From Tenacibaculum sp. 190130A14a (GTDB taxonomy: Bacteria; Bacteroidota; Bacteroidia; Flavobacteriales; Flavobacteriaceae), in NCBI RefSeq assembly GCF_964048965.1, contig NZ_OZ040189.1, positions 620,001 to 684,000 of the forward strand: a stretch of 64,000 nucleotides of DNA, written 5' to 3'. A model generated the notes under the pieces. That model ran no database searches. It saw only the letters and a program-made list of their open reading frames with translations, and was not told where the DNA came from. The position numbers were made by a program, and so were the translations under genes. Of the stretch, positions 42,611 through 52,432 are shown piece by piece; positions within the stretch are counted from its first letter, which is position 1; every line of letters begins with the position of its first letter.

Positions 42611-43207
42611 AAAGGAAAAGGCAATAACTTGTCCTATAAATCCTAGAAAAAAACCAATGTAAATTTCTGGTACTGTATGAGCTTTTAAATCAAGTCTTGC
42701 TCTACCTAATATTCCACTTAAAACAAATAATAGTACCACAATACTAAAAATGATTGAACGTTGGTTAAATGCGTCTATAAGTAGGAAAAAACTTATACTA
42801 GCTCCCATAGATAAGAGATGTAAGCTTGACTTAATTTTAAAGAGAAACAAAAAGTACACTATAATTAAGCTAATCATAGTACCATAAAAAAGGAGTGCAA
42901 AATCACGAATCATAGGTAGTCCCATTAACATTTTTCCTAAAGAAAAGAAAAGTACCGTCATTAAAAATAATGGTATTTTTCGTTCATTAATAGTACTTAC
43001 TTGATAGGATTTTATGAGTCCAAAACCTTTCAGTAAAATGAGTAGTAATAATGGAATAATATAGGTTGCTATAAATACAATACTAAAAATTACCAATTTT
43101 TGCTCCTGATTAAGTCTAAGATCACTTATGAGTAGAAAAAGCAATAAGCCTATAGTAGGCATAACTATAGGATGCAAAACTGTTGATATAAGTTTTTGCC
43201 AGTTCAT
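42605..43207 (-). CDS. PAP2-like membrane phosphatase with Glu in place of the catalytic-site Asp
   Basis: A 200-aa membrane protein with six hydrophobic segments. The loop GRARLDLKAHTVPEIYIGFFLG contains Arg-x5-His-x3-Glu, like the third PAP2 motif (SRx5Hx3D) with Glu for Asp, and KSSLHLLSMG resembles the PSGH motif. I infer a lipid-phosphate phosphatase-like fold, with activity uncertain. It starts right at the stop of rpoN (shared position) on the same strand, so it is likely co-transcribed with rpoN. Confidence 0.65.
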   Translation of the reverse strand: MNWQKLISTVLHPIVMPTIGLLLFLLISDLRLNQEQKLVIFSIVFIATYIIPLLLLILLKGFGLIKSYQVSTINERKIPLFLMTVLFFSLGKMLMGLPMIRDFALLFYGTMISLIIVYFLFLFKIKSSLHLLSMGASISFFLLIDAFNQRSIIFSIVVLLFVLSGILGRARLDLKAHTVPEIYIGFFLGFIGQVIAFSFL

Positions 43208-44670
43208 TAAATTTCCTTTCTTAATCTTGCAACTGGAATATCTAGTTGTTCACGGTATTTGGCAACTGTTCTCCTTGCAATCGGATATCCTTTTTCTTTT
43301 AAAAGTTTCGATAGTTTTTCATCTGTAAGCGGTTTTCTTTTGTCCTCTTCAGAGATAACATTTTCTAATATTTTCTTAATTTCCCTTGTAGAAACATCTT
43401 CCCCTTGATCATTTTTCATAGATTCAGAGAAAAACTCTTTTATAAGTTTAGTACCATAAGGAGTAGAGACATATTTGCTGTTTGCTACACGTGAAACAGT
43501 AGATACATCCATTTCAATTTCATCTGCAATATCTTTTAAAATCATCGGTTTTAACTTACGCTCATCACCAGTTAAGAAATATTCTTGTTGATGATGCATA
43601 ATAGCATTCATAGTTACCAATAATGTTTGTTGTCGCTGTTTAATAGCATCTATAAACCATTTTGCTGCATCTAATTTTTGTTTTATAAAGAGCACAGCAT
43701 CTTTTTGAGCCTTACTTTTATCTTTGGAATCTTGATATCCTTTAAGCATATTATTATACTCTCGAGATACATGAAGCTCTGGTGCGTTGCGAGAATTTAA
43801 AGTTAGTTCTAATTGTCCTTCAAGGATACGAATAGTAAAATCTGGAACGATTTGTTCTGCAATTTTATTGTTTCCTGCATAAGAACTCCCTGGTTTCGGA
43901 TTAAGTTTGCTAATCTCAGTAATTGCTTCTTTTAGTTGTTCTTCGTTAATAGCAAACTTATCTAAAAGTTTCTTGTAGTGTTTTTTGACGAAATGGTCAA
44001 AGGCTTCCTCTAAAATATGAATAGCTAAATCTCTACTAACCGTACTTTTTTTTGCGTTTAATTGAATGATAAGACATTCTTTTAAATCTCTTGCACCAAC
44101 CCCAATAGGATCTAGTTTTTGAACAACTTCAGTAAGAATTTTTACAACTTTTTCTTCTGAAGTAAACACGTTTTGGGTGAAAGCTAAATCATCTACTAAA
44201 TCAATTACTTCGCGACGAATGTAACCACTATCATCAATACTACCAACTAAAAATTCAGCAATAGAACGCTCTTCGTCATTAATTCTAAAGGTGTTTAATT
44301 GATTTTTTAAAGATTGATGAAAGGTAGTTCCAGCTGCATAAGGGACTTGTTTTTCATCATCATCTGAAGAATAATTGTTAGCCTGAGTTTTGTAACTAGG
44401 ATACTCATCATCACTCAAATATTCATCTATATTAATGTCTTCAGCATCTATCTTTTCACTCCCTGCATCATCATAATCGGTATCGTTCACTAAAGAATCT
44501 TCAAAATTATCTCCTTCTTCTTTACCAGTATCAAGTGCTGGATTTTCTTCTATTTCTTGTTTCAAACGCTCTTCAAAAGCTTGTGTAGGCAACTGAATCA
44601 GCTTCATTAGCTGAATTTGCTGCGGTGATAACTTCTGAAGTAATTTTTGATGTAAACTTTGTTTTAGCAT
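43207..44670 (-). CDS. rpoN: RNA polymerase sigma-54 factor RpoN
   Basis: Alternative sigma factor recognising -24/-12 promoters with an enhancer activator. The 487-aa protein has the Gln-rich N-terminal activator-interacting region (KLSPQQIQLMKLIQLPT), an acidic region II, the core-binding domain and the C-terminal RpoN box RRTVAKYREQL (near 465-475). A -7 element lies upstream at 44676-44683. No sigma-54 activator is encoded in the window. Confidence 0.96.
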   Translation of the reverse strand: MLKQSLHQKLLQKLSPQQIQLMKLIQLPTQAFEERLKQEIEENPALDTGKEEGDNFEDSLVNDTDYDDAGSEKIDAEDINIDEYLSDDEYPSYKTQANNYSSDDDEKQVPYAAGTTFHQSLKNQLNTFRINDEERSIAEFLVGSIDDSGYIRREVIDLVDDLAFTQNVFTSEEKVVKILTEVVQKLDPIGVGARDLKECLIIQLNAKKSTVSRDLAIHILEEAFDHFVKKHYKKLLDKFAINEEQLKEAITEISKLNPKPGSSYAGNNKIAEQIVPDFTIRILEGQLELTLNSRNAPELHVSREYNNMLKGYQDSKDKSKAQKDAVLFIKQKLDAAKWFIDAIKQRQQTLLVTMNAIMHHQQEYFLTGDERKLKPMILKDIADEIEMDVSTVSRVANSKYVSTPYGTKLIKEFFSESMKNDQGEDVSTREIKKILENVISEEDKRKPLTDEKLSKLLKEKGYPIARRTVAKYREQLDIPVARLRKEI

Positions 44671-44675
44671 AAATA

Positions 44676-44683
44676 CAAATATA
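44676..44683 (-). promoter_or_regulatory. -7 element TATATTTG before rpoN
   Basis: A minus-strand TAnnTTTG match ending 5 bases before the rpoN start codon. No clear -33 element. Confidence 0.45.
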
Positions 44684-44695
44684 GGAAATAGCCCT

Positions 44696-44729
44696 ATAAA
44701 AAAATCGCCATTCTAAAGGAATGACGATT
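44696..44729 (-). terminator. asnS terminator
   Basis: AATCGCCATTC and GAATGACGATT form an 11-bp stem, with a G-U pair on the minus-strand RNA, and a T run follows on that strand. It ends the asnS gene that stops at 44755. Confidence 0.85.
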
Positions 44730-44754
44730 GTAATCTATATATTTTATGATTTTT

Positions 44755-46188
44755 TTAAAACTCTGCGTTTTGTGGTGTTCTCGGGAATGGAATTACATCT
44801 CTAATATTACTCATACCAGTTGTAAATAATACCAAACGTTCAAAGCCTAAACCGAAACCAGAATGTACTGCTGTTCCAAATTTACGAGTATCTAAATACC
44901 ACCATAATTCTTCTTCAGGAATATCTAAAGCAGCCATTTTTTCTTTTAAAACATCTAAACGTTCTTCTCTTTGAGAACCTCCAACCATTTCACCAATACC
45001 AGGGAATAAAACATCCATAGCACGCACAGTCTTACCATCTTCATTTAGACGCATGTAAAAAGCTTTAATGTTTGCTGGATAATCAAATAAAATTACTGGA
45101 CATTTGAAATGTTTTTCAACTAAATAACGCTCATGCTCAGATTGTAAATCTACTCCCCATTCGTTTACAGGAAACTGGAATTTTTTCTTTTTGTTTGGCT
45201 TAGAGTTACGTAAAATATCTATTGCCTCTGTATAAGAAACTCGTTTAAAGTTGTTTTCAACAACAAACTTTAAACGTTCAATTAATCCCATTTCGCTACG
45301 TTGTGCTTGTGGTTTCGTTTTTTCTTCTTGTGCTAAACGATTGTCTAAAAACGCTAAATCATCTTGACAGTTATCTAAAACATATTGTAAAACGTCTTTA
45401 ATAAAGTCTTCCGATAAATCCATATTAGCATCTAAGTCGTTAAATGCAACCTCAGGTTCAATCATCCAAAACTCAGCTAAATGGCGTGTAGTGTTAGAGT
45501 TTTCTGCTCTAAATGTAGGTCCAAAAGTATATACCTTTCCTAAAGCCATTGCATATGTTTCAGCTTCTAATTGTCCAGAAACAGTCAAATTGGTTTCTTT
45601 ACCAAAAAAGTCTTGACTATAATCAATAGTGCCGTCTTCTTTTAAAGGAGCTTTGTTTGCTTCAAAAGAAGTTACACTAAACATTTCTCCAGCACCTTCA
45701 GCATCAGATCCAGTAATAATAGGGGTGTTTACATAGTAAAAACCATTTTTCTGGAAATATTGATGTACCGCAAATGATAATGCCGAACGTAAACGCATTA
45801 CAGCACTAAATGTATTAGTACGAACTCTTAAGTGTGCATTTTCACGTAAAAATTCAAAACTATGTCTTTTTGGTTGTATTGGATATTCTTCTGGATTAGA
45901 ATCTCCTAATATTTCTAAGTTGCTTACTTGGATTTCTACTGATTGTCCTTTACCTTGACTTTCAGCTAAAGTACCAGTAATACTTACTGCAGCTCCAGTA
46001 TTTATTCTCTTTAGAAGTGCTTCATCAGTGTTTTCGAAATCTACAACACATTGAATATTATTAATTGTAGAACCATCATTTAGAGCAATAAAACGATTGC
46101 TTCTAAAAGTTCTAACCCATCCTTTTACATGTACTTCTTGTAAAATCTTATCAGAATGTAATAATTCTTTAACGCTACTTCTTTTCAT
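44755..46188 (-). CDS. asnS: Asparaginyl-tRNA synthetase
   Basis: Charges tRNA-Asn; class II synthetase. The 477-aa product has the OB-fold anticodon-binding domain (about 1-100), motif 2 [24 protein letters not shown], and motif 3 [13 protein letters not shown] near residue 450. It is preceded by a full promoter at 46209-46239 and followed by a hairpin terminator. Confidence 0.97.
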   Translation of the reverse strand: MKRSSVKELLHSDKILQEVHVKGWVRTFRSNRFIALNDGSTINNIQCVVDFENTDEALLKRINTGAAVSITGTLAESQGKGQSVEIQVSNLEILGDSNPEEYPIQPKRHSFEFLRENAHLRVRTNTFSAVMRLRSALSFAVHQYFQKNGFYYVNTPIITGSDAEGAGEMFSVTSFEANKAPLKEDGTIDYSQDFFGKETNLTVSGQLEAETYAMALGKVYTFGPTFRAENSNTTRHLAEFWMIEPEVAFNDLDANMDLSEDFIKDVLQYVLDNCQDDLAFLDNRLAQEEKTKPQAQRSEMGLIERLKFVVENNFKRVSYTEAIDILRNSKPNKKKKFQFPVNEWGVDLQSEHERYLVEKHFKCPVILFDYPANIKAFYMRLNEDGKTVRAMDVLFPGIGEMVGGSQREERLDVLKEKMAALDIPEEELWWYLDTRKFGTAVHSGFGLGFERLVLFTTGMSNIRDVIPFPRTPQNAEF

Positions 46189-46208
46189 CTTTTTAAAAAA
46201 TTGAAACG

Positions 46209-46239
46209 CAAAGATACTTTATTACAAAGAATTGAGCAA
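46209..46239 (-). promoter_or_regulatory. asnS promoter
   Basis: On the minus strand, TTG (46237-46239) and TATCTTTG (46209-46216) are 20 bases apart. Confidence 0.7.
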
Positions 46240-46267
46240 TGAAGAGTTATAAATAAGCCGTAAACTT

Positions 46268-48631
46268 TTATTTGTCTTCTTTTGGAGGCAAAATTTTAAA
46301 GTTAGTTTCTTTTAATACCTTTTTATTAGCTATTTTTTTCTCAAATGATAATAGGAGAGAAGGTAATAACAATAGGTTTGAAACCATTGCTAATAAAAGG
46401 GTCACAGAAACTAAGCCCCCTAAGGCTATAGTACCACCAAAACTAGAAACAGTAAACACTAAGAATCCAAAGAAAAGTACAATGGAAGTGTAAAACATAC
46501 TTACTCCAGTTTCTCTTAATGCAGCATACACAGCAGGTTTGATTCTCCAATTATTGGCAAGGAGTTCTTGACGGTATTTAGCTAAGAAGTGTATCGTATC
46601 ATCTACAGAAATACCAAAGGCAATACTGAACACTAAAATTGTAGATGGTTTAATAGGGATGTCAAAGAATCCCATTAATCCAGCGGTCATTAATAAAGGA
46701 AGCATGTTTGGTATTAATGAAATCAAAATCATTTGTGGAGATCTAAACATCCAAGCCATGAAAATAGAAATTAATACAATAGCTAGCGATAATGAAATAA
46801 CTAAGTTTTTAATAAGATAATTAGTTCCTTTTAAGAAAACTAAAGCCTTACCTGTCATAGAGATTTCGTACTTGTTGTCTGGAAACTGCTTTTTTATAAC
46901 AGCATTTAAACGTTCTTGGATGATATCCATTTTATCAGTACCAATATCTTTCATGAAGGTAGTAATACGAGCATAACGACCAGTGGAGTCAACAAAATTT
47001 TTCAACATTCCTGAATCACTATTGGAATTTTTAGTAAAGGCAAAAATGTATGTTTTCTCTTGGCTAGTTGGTAATTGATAATATTTCGGATTTCCTTTAT
47101 AATAGGCCTGTTTAGAATATTTTACTAAGTTAGTAACCGAGATAGGTTTTGAAAGCTCAGGAAAGGTTTCAATCGTTTCATTCAGCTTTTCCATTTTCTT
47201 TAAAGTAGAAAGCTTCATTACTCCTTTTTCTCTTTTGGTATCAATTAAAATTTCTAGAGGCATAATTCCACCAAATTCACTTTCAAAGAACTTAATGTCC
47301 TTGTAAAATTGCATTCCTTTCGGCATGTCTTCAATTAAACTACCAGAAACACGAATTTGATATAAACCTACCATACTCAAAATGATAATTACAACGGTGG
47401 TAATATAAATGGCTATACGTTGTTTTCTAACGGTATTTTCCATCCAGTTTACCACATCTTCCATCCATCTTTTTTCTAAGTGATTTAAATGCTTCTTTTG
47501 TGGAAGAGGCATGAAACTGTATAGAATTGGAATAATAAGTAATGCAAGAATGAAAATACTTATAATGTTTACTGACGCTAAGATTCCGAATTCACGTAGT
47601 AATTGGCTTTTAACAAATACAAAGGTTGCAAAACCAGAAGCAGTGGTAATATTTGTCATAAGCGTTGCATTTCCAATTTTAGAAATAACGCGCTGTAATG
47701 ATTTTGCTTGGTTTCCGTGTTTCTTTACCTCTTGCTGATATTTATTTATTAAAAAGACCGCATTTGGAACCCCAATTACAATAATCAAAGGAGGAATCAA
47801 TGCAGATAATACAGTAATTTCATAACGGAACCACCCTATAAACCCAAAGGCCCAAACCACACCAATACCAACAACTAATAGTGTGATAAACGTAGCTCTG
47901 AAGGAGCGGAAAAAGAAAAAGAAAATAATTGCTGTAATTAATAAAGCTCCAGCAACAAAAATTCCCATTTCATTCGTAATATTTTGCGAGTTTAAAGTTC
48001 GTATGTAAGGCATACCAGATACACGAACATCCATATTGTTAGAAGCTTCAAACGCTTTTATTTTAGAAATAAGCACCTTGTTGATAAAGTCTGCTCTTGC
48101 CGGTGTGTTTACAATGTCTTTATTTAAATAGATGGCAGTTTGTAAAGTTCCTTTGTCATTGTAAAGAAGATTTTCATAGAAGGGAAGCTTTTCAAATAGT
48201 TGCGTCTTTATTTTGGCAACTTCTTCATTGTTGGTTGGAAGTTTATCAAATAGAGGTTCAACAATAAATTTTCGTTGCTTTCTGTCTGCTTTTAGTTGTT
48301 TTACATCGGAAATTGAAACAGTAAAATCAACTTCAGGAACACTATCAAAAGTTTTGACTAATTTATTCCAAGCATTAAACTTTTCTGGAGTAAAAATAGT
48401 GCTATCCTTAACTCCAAGAATAATAAGATTACCTTCTTCTCCAAATATTTCTAAAAACTTGTTGTAGCGTATGTTTGCTTCGTGATTGTTTGGAAGTAAG
48501 TTGGCTTCTGTATAAGAGAAGCGCATATATTTTATCTGAGAAACTAAAGCTGCAGTAATTAAAGCAATTAAAGCTAAAACTATATAACGGTTACGAAGTA
48601 TAAATCCTGCAATCTTAGTCCAAAAAGTCAT
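46268..48631 (-). CDS. MMPL/SSD-family RND transporter
   Basis: A 787-aa inner-membrane transporter of the MMPL group with a TM block near residues 15-30 and 215-370, a periplasmic loop region (30-210 and 430-610), and a second TM block 615-770. The segment IALGGLVSVTLLLAMV and the motif FSIAFGISVDDTIHFLAKYRQEL contain the paired Asp typical of the family. Substrates in Bacteroidetes are unclear; lipid-like or hydrophobic molecules are likely. It has its own -7 element at 48648-48655. Confidence 0.92.
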   Translation of the reverse strand: MTFWTKIAGFILRNRYIVLALIALITAALVSQIKYMRFSYTEANLLPNNHEANIRYNKFLEIFGEEGNLIILGVKDSTIFTPEKFNAWNKLVKTFDSVPEVDFTVSISDVKQLKADRKQRKFIVEPLFDKLPTNNEEVAKIKTQLFEKLPFYENLLYNDKGTLQTAIYLNKDIVNTPARADFINKVLISKIKAFEASNNMDVRVSGMPYIRTLNSQNITNEMGIFVAGALLITAIIFFFFFRSFRATFITLLVVGIGVVWAFGFIGWFRYEITVLSALIPPLIIVIGVPNAVFLINKYQQEVKKHGNQAKSLQRVISKIGNATLMTNITTASGFATFVFVKSQLLREFGILASVNIISIFILALLIIPILYSFMPLPQKKHLNHLEKRWMEDVVNWMENTVRKQRIAIYITTVVIIILSMVGLYQIRVSGSLIEDMPKGMQFYKDIKFFESEFGGIMPLEILIDTKREKGVMKLSTLKKMEKLNETIETFPELSKPISVTNLVKYSKQAYYKGNPKYYQLPTSQEKTYIFAFTKNSNSDSGMLKNFVDSTGRYARITTFMKDIGTDKMDIIQERLNAVIKKQFPDNKYEISMTGKALVFLKGTNYLIKNLVISLSLAIVLISIFMAWMFRSPQMILISLIPNMLPLLMTAGLMGFFDIPIKPSTILVFSIAFGISVDDTIHFLAKYRQELLANNWRIKPAVYAALRETGVSMFYTSIVLFFGFLVFTVSSFGGTIALGGLVSVTLLLAMVSNLLLLPSLLLSFEKKIANKKVLKETNFKILPPKEDK

Positions 48632-48647
48632 CCAAAAAAAATTTTAG

Positions 48648-48655
48648 CAAAGGTA
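48648..48655 (-). promoter_or_regulatory. -7 element TACCTTTG before the MMPL gene
   Basis: A minus-strand match to TAnnTTTG, 16 bases before the start codon. Confidence 0.5.
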
Positions 48656-48676
48656 GATAAATAGTTATTATTAAAA

Positions 48677-48705
48677 GAAAAAAAGAGTGTTTAAAACACT
48701 CTTTT
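48677..48705 (-). terminator. frr terminator
   Basis: AAAAGAGTGTTT and AAACACTCTTTT form a perfect stem with a T-rich tract on the minus strand, ending the pyrH-frr transcript. Confidence 0.85.
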
Positions 48706-48728
48706 CAATAAGGTTATGTAGTAAGAAA

Positions 48729-49280
48729 TTACACCGTCATAATTTCCTTTTCTTTTACCGTAAATTTTTCATCTATTTCCTTAACGAAATTGTCTGTTAA
48801 TGTTTGAACATCTGCTTCAGCATTTTTTTTCATATCATCAGAAATATCTGTTTTTTTAATCTCGTTATTGGCATCTTTACGAGCGTTACGAACACCTACT
48901 TTAGCATGTTCTGCTTCTGCTTTTGCTTGTTTAGCTAAATCACGACGACGTTCTTCTGTTAATGGTGGAACATTGATCATAATGTTTTCTCCATTATTCA
49001 TTGGGTTAAAACCAAGATTAGCAATCATAATTGCTTTTTCAATTTCTTGTAACATGTTTTTCTCCCAAGGTTGAATAGAAATAGTACGTGCATCTGGGGT
49101 GTTAACGTTTGCAACTTGACTTAAAGGTGTTTGAGAACCATAATAGTCAACCATTACATTAGCTAACATTGCTGGTGTTGCTTTTCCTGCTCTAATACTA
49201 CGTAATTCTTTTTCTAAATGTGCGATTGCATTGTTCATTGCTTCTTTTGCACTATCTAAAATAAAATCTATTTCTTCCAT
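48729..49280 (-). CDS. frr: Ribosome recycling factor
   Basis: Splits post-termination ribosomes with EF-G. The 183-aa protein has the RRF start SAKEAMNNAIAHLEKELRSIRAGKATPAML, the strand TISIQPWEK and the helical C-terminal with LTEERRRDLAKQAKAEAEHAKVGVRNARKDANNEIKK. It follows pyrH by 37 bases on the same strand and ends in a hairpin terminator. Confidence 0.97.
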   Translation of the reverse strand: MEEIDFILDSAKEAMNNAIAHLEKELRSIRAGKATPAMLANVMVDYYGSQTPLSQVANVNTPDARTISIQPWEKNMLQEIEKAIMIANLGFNPMNNGENIMINVPPLTEERRRDLAKQAKAEAEHAKVGVRNARKDANNEIKKTDISDDMKKNAEADVQTLTDNFVKEIDEKFTVKEKEIMTV

Positions 49281-49317
49281 TGTAACTATATTTTAAACCG
49301 TGAATGGTAATTTCGTT

Positions 49318-50028
49318 TTATTGATTATCAACTATTGTTCCAATTTGTTCTCCAGAGATTAACTTTAGTAAGTTCCCTTTTGTATTCATATCGAAAACAA
49401 TAATTGGAAGTTTATTTTCTTCACTTAAAGTAAAAGCTGTCATATCCATTACTTTTAAGCCTTTTTCTAATACATCTTTAAATGTAATGCTTTCAAATTT
49501 AACAGCATTTTCATCTTTTTCAGGATCTGCCGTATAAATACCGTCTACTCTTGTTCCTTTTAAAATGGCATCTGCATTTATCTCAATCGCACGTAAAACA
49601 GCTGCTGTATCTGTTGTAAAATAGGGATTTCCTGTTCCTCCACCAAAAATAACAACACGTCCTTTTTCTAAATGACGGTTTGCACGTCTTTTAATATATG
49701 GTTCTGCAATTTCTTTGATTTCAATAGCAGTTTGTAAACGAGTATGAATACCTTCATCTTCTAAAGCACTTTGCAAAGCTAACCCATTAATACAAGTGGC
49801 TAACATTCCCATGTGATCACCTTGTACACGATCCATTCCATTGCTGGCTCCTGCAACTCCTCTAAAGATATTTCCACCACCAATAACAATGGCAACTTCT
49901 ACCTTTTTGTCTACTACTTGTTTAATTTCTTGGGCGTATTCTTTTAATCTTTTTGGGTCAATTCCGTACTGACGGTCTCCCATTAGAGCTTCTCCGCTTA
50001 ATTTTAAAAGGATTCTTTTGTATTGCAT
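49318..50028 (-). CDS. pyrH: UMP kinase
   Basis: Phosphorylates UMP to UDP in pyrimidine biosynthesis. The 236-aa amino-acid-kinase-fold protein has the start [48 protein letters not shown] and [12 protein letters not shown], all family motifs. It has its own promoter, 20 bases upstream, and is followed by frr. Confidence 0.97.
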   Translation of the reverse strand: MQYKRILLKLSGEALMGDRQYGIDPKRLKEYAQEIKQVVDKKVEVAIVIGGGNIFRGVAGASNGMDRVQGDHMGMLATCINGLALQSALEDEGIHTRLQTAIEIKEIAEPYIKRRANRHLEKGRVVIFGGGTGNPYFTTDTAAVLRAIEINADAILKGTRVDGIYTADPEKDENAVKFESITFKDVLEKGLKVMDMTAFTLSEENKLPIIVFDMNTKGNLLKLISGEQIGTIVDNQ

Positions 50029-50047
50029 AATTTTATTGAAAGTTGTG

Positions 50048-50074
50048 CAAAACTACATATTTTTTTTGATTCAA
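50048..50074 (-). promoter_or_regulatory. pyrH promoter
   Basis: On the minus strand, TTG (50072-50074) and TAGTTTTG (50048-50055) are 16 bases apart, slightly short but recognisable. Confidence 0.5.
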
Positions 50075-50086
50075 TTTTTTTTAAGC

Positions 50087-50119
50087 ATAAAAAACCATCC
50101 AATAAAAGGATGGTTTTTA
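50087..50119 (-). terminator. tsf terminator
   Basis: AAAACCATCC and GGATGGTTTT form a perfect stem followed on the minus strand by a T-rich run, between tsf and pyrH. Confidence 0.85.
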
Positions 50120-50138
50120 AATTTTATGTTTGAAGAAA

Positions 50139-51101
50139 TTACCCTAAAGTAACTCTTACGAAGTTTTTAACCTCTACTTCACCATAAGAAGAAACGTATT
50201 CAGCAACAGTTTTCTTCTCATCTTTGATGAATTTTTGGTCTAATAAACACTGCTCTTGATCTAAGGTAGTGTTATCAGAAATAAATCTTTCCATTTTACC
50301 TGGTAAGATCTTATCCCAAATTTGTTCTGGCTTACCTTCAGCTTTTAACTGTTCTTTAGCAGCTTCTTCAGCTTGAGCTAAAGCTTCGTCAGTTAATTGT
50401 AAACGAGATACGAATTGAGGAACGTTCTTTAAAGTTTTACCTAAACGAACTAACTCTTCATTATCTTTAACGATAGCTGCAATTCTAGCTTCAGTTTCAG
50501 AAGCAACGTAAGCAGGATCAAAATCTTTATAAGATAAAGTAGTAGCTCCCATAGAAGCAGCTTGCATAGCTAAATCTTTAGTTAAATCTCCAGCTTTATC
50601 AACAGCAGCAGTTAAACCTACCATAGCAGCAATCTTACCAACGTGAGTATATGCTCCTACGTATGGTGCTTCAATTCTTTCGAAAGAAGTAATATCGATT
50701 TTTTCACCGATTACACCAGTTTGCTCGATTAATTTCTCAGCAACAGATACACCACCAATGTTAGCAGCTAAAAACTCTTCTTTTGTTTTAGTAGTAAATG
50801 CTACGTCTACAAACTCTTGAGCTAATGCTTTGAAAGAATCATTCTTAGCAACGAAATCAGTTTCACAAGCTAAAACGATAGCAACACCGTATGTGTTGTC
50901 ATCACTTATTTTAGTAATAGCTACACCTTCAGTAGACTCACGGTCTGCTCTTTTAGCAGCGATTTTTTGTCCTTTTTTACGTAAAATTTCAATTGCTTTA
51001 TCAAAATCACCTTCTGCTTCCACTAATGCATTCTTACAATCCATCATACCAGCTCCGGTAAGTTCTCTTAATTTTTTTACGTCAGCAGCTTTAATTGCCA
51101 T
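50139..51101 (-). CDS. tsf: Elongation factor Ts
   Basis: GDP/GTP exchange factor for EF-Tu. The 320-aa product has the UBA-like N-terminus KKLRELTGAGMMDCKNALVEAEGDFDKAIEILRKKG, the TDFVAKN motif and the dimerisation domains. It follows rpsB, with a hairpin between them that may attenuate transcription. Confidence 0.97.
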   Translation of the reverse strand: MAIKAADVKKLRELTGAGMMDCKNALVEAEGDFDKAIEILRKKGQKIAAKRADRESTEGVAITKISDDNTYGVAIVLACETDFVAKNDSFKALAQEFVDVAFTTKTKEEFLAANIGGVSVAEKLIEQTGVIGEKIDITSFERIEAPYVGAYTHVGKIAAMVGLTAAVDKAGDLTKDLAMQAASMGATTLSYKDFDPAYVASETEARIAAIVKDNEELVRLGKTLKNVPQFVSRLQLTDEALAQAEEAAKEQLKAEGKPEQIWDKILPGKMERFISDNTTLDQEQCLLDQKFIKDEKKTVAEYVSSYGEVEVKNFVRVTLG

Positions 51102-51126
51102 TTTATTTTTGTTTTTAAGTTGTGAT

Positions 51127-51169
51127 TAAAATTAAAATAAAATAAAGGCTTCAGTGTAATGAAACCTTT
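51127..51169 (-). terminator. Candidate attenuator between rpsB and tsf
   Basis: AAAGGCTTCA and TGAAACCTTT (51144-51153 and 51160-51169) form a stem that is fully paired on the minus-strand RNA with one G-U, followed by a T-rich tract. It could limit tsf relative to rpsB. Confidence 0.55.
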
Positions 51170-51178
51170 AAATTAAAA

Positions 51179-51922
51179 TTATTTTGCTTCTTCTTTAGTA
51201 GCTTCAGTTTCTTTAGCCGCTTTAGCCTTTTCTTTATCAGCTTTTCTTTCAGCTAAACCTTCAGCAATCGAACCAGTAACATATGATAATACTTTGTCGA
51301 TAGATTTAGAAGCGTCATCATTTGCAGGGATAACGAAATCGATCGGTCTTGGATCAGAATTTGTATCAACCATTGCAAAGATTGGAATGTTTAATTTTTG
51401 TGCTTCAGCAACAGCAATGTGCTCTTTCTTTACATCAATTACAAATAAAGCACCTGGTAAACGAGTCATATCAGAGATAGAACCTAAATTCTTTTCTAAT
51501 TTTTCACGTTGACGGTTGATTTGTAATTTTTCTCTTTTAGATAATGCGTCAAAAGAACCATCTTGCTTCATTCTATCAATAGAAGCCATTTTCTTTACGG
51601 CTTTACGGATAGTAACGAAGTTAGTTAACATACCACCTGGCCATCTTTCAGTGATGTAAGGCATGTTTACAGCTTTCGCCTGCTCTGCAACGATATCTTT
51701 CGCTTGCTTCTTAGTAGCAACGAATAAGATTTTACGTCCAGAGTTAGCTATTTTTTGTAACGCAGCAGAAGCTTCGTCAATTTTAGCTGAAGTCTTATAC
51801 AAATCGATGATGTGAACACCATTACGCTCTGTATAAATGTATGGAGCCATGTTTGGGTTCCACTTTCTAGTTAAGTGACCGAAGTGTACTCCACTTTCTA
51901 ATAATTCTTGAATGTTTGCCAT
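51179..51922 (-). CDS. rpsB: 30S ribosomal protein S2
   Basis: Part of the 30S subunit. The start MANIQELLESGVHFGHL at 51922 is chosen; the frame is open a further 33 bases upstream but homologues begin here. The 247-aa product has the GVHFGH and PGGMLTNFVTIRKAVKKM segments of the family and an acidic, Lys/Glu/Ala-rich C-terminus. It lies between rpsI and tsf. Confidence 0.97.
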   Translation of the reverse strand: MANIQELLESGVHFGHLTRKWNPNMAPYIYTERNGVHIIDLYKTSAKIDEASAALQKIANSGRKILFVATKKQAKDIVAEQAKAVNMPYITERWPGGMLTNFVTIRKAVKKMASIDRMKQDGSFDALSKREKLQINRQREKLEKNLGSISDMTRLPGALFVIDVKKEHIAVAEAQKLNIPIFAMVDTNSDPRPIDFVIPANDDASKSIDKVLSYVTGSIAEGLAERKADKEKAKAAKETEATKEEAK

Positions 51923-51953
51923 TTTAATAAATGTGTTTACGTTCTGTTTTTTC

Positions 51954-51985
51954 AATATTTCAGTAGTTATTAAGTCTGAAATATT
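51954..51985. repeat. Inverted repeat in the rpsI-rpsB spacer
   Basis: AATATTTCAG and CTGAAATATT (51954-51963 and 51976-51985) form a perfect 10-bp stem around a 12-base loop. A second weaker stem, CTGTTA/TAACAG (51997-52002 and 52025-52030), lies next to it. No T-run follows, so it is more likely a leader structure than a terminator. Confidence 0.65.
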
Positions 51986-52043
51986 TAGATACTAAACTGT
52001 TAATAAATAATATAATCTTATAAATAACAGCTCTAATAAACGA

Positions 52044-52430
52044 TTAACGCTTAGAGAACTGGAATTTCTTACGTGCTTTCTTCTGACCGAATTTCTTACG
52101 TTCAACCATTCTAGGGTCACGAGTTAATAATCCTTCTGGCTTTAATACAGTTCTGTTTTCTTCGTTGATTGCAACTAAAGCTCTAGTAATAGCTAAACGG
52201 ATTGCTTCAGCTTGTCCAGTTACACCACCTCCATATACGTTAACTTTAATATCGAAAGCTTCTAAGTTTTCAGTTAACATTAATGGTTGCTTTACTTTAT
52301 ATTGTAAAGTAGCAGTTGTAAAATAGTTATTTAACTCTCTTTTGTTTACAGTAATGTTTCCACTTCCTTGAGAAACATAAACACGAGCAACAGCTGTTTT
52401 TCTTCTACCTATTTTGTGTACAGTTTCCAT
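52044..52430 (-). CDS. rpsI: 30S ribosomal protein S9
   Basis: A 128-aa 30S protein ending in the conserved basic tail KFQFSKR, with the family segment RRKTAVARVYVSQGSGNITVN. It starts 2 bases after rplM ends, so the two are translationally linked. Confidence 0.97.
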   Translation of the reverse strand: METVHKIGRRKTAVARVYVSQGSGNITVNKRELNNYFTTATLQYKVKQPLMLTENLEAFDIKVNVYGGGVTGQAEAIRLAITRALVAINEENRTVLKPEGLLTRDPRMVERKKFGQKKARKKFQFSKR

Positions 52431-52432
52431 AA

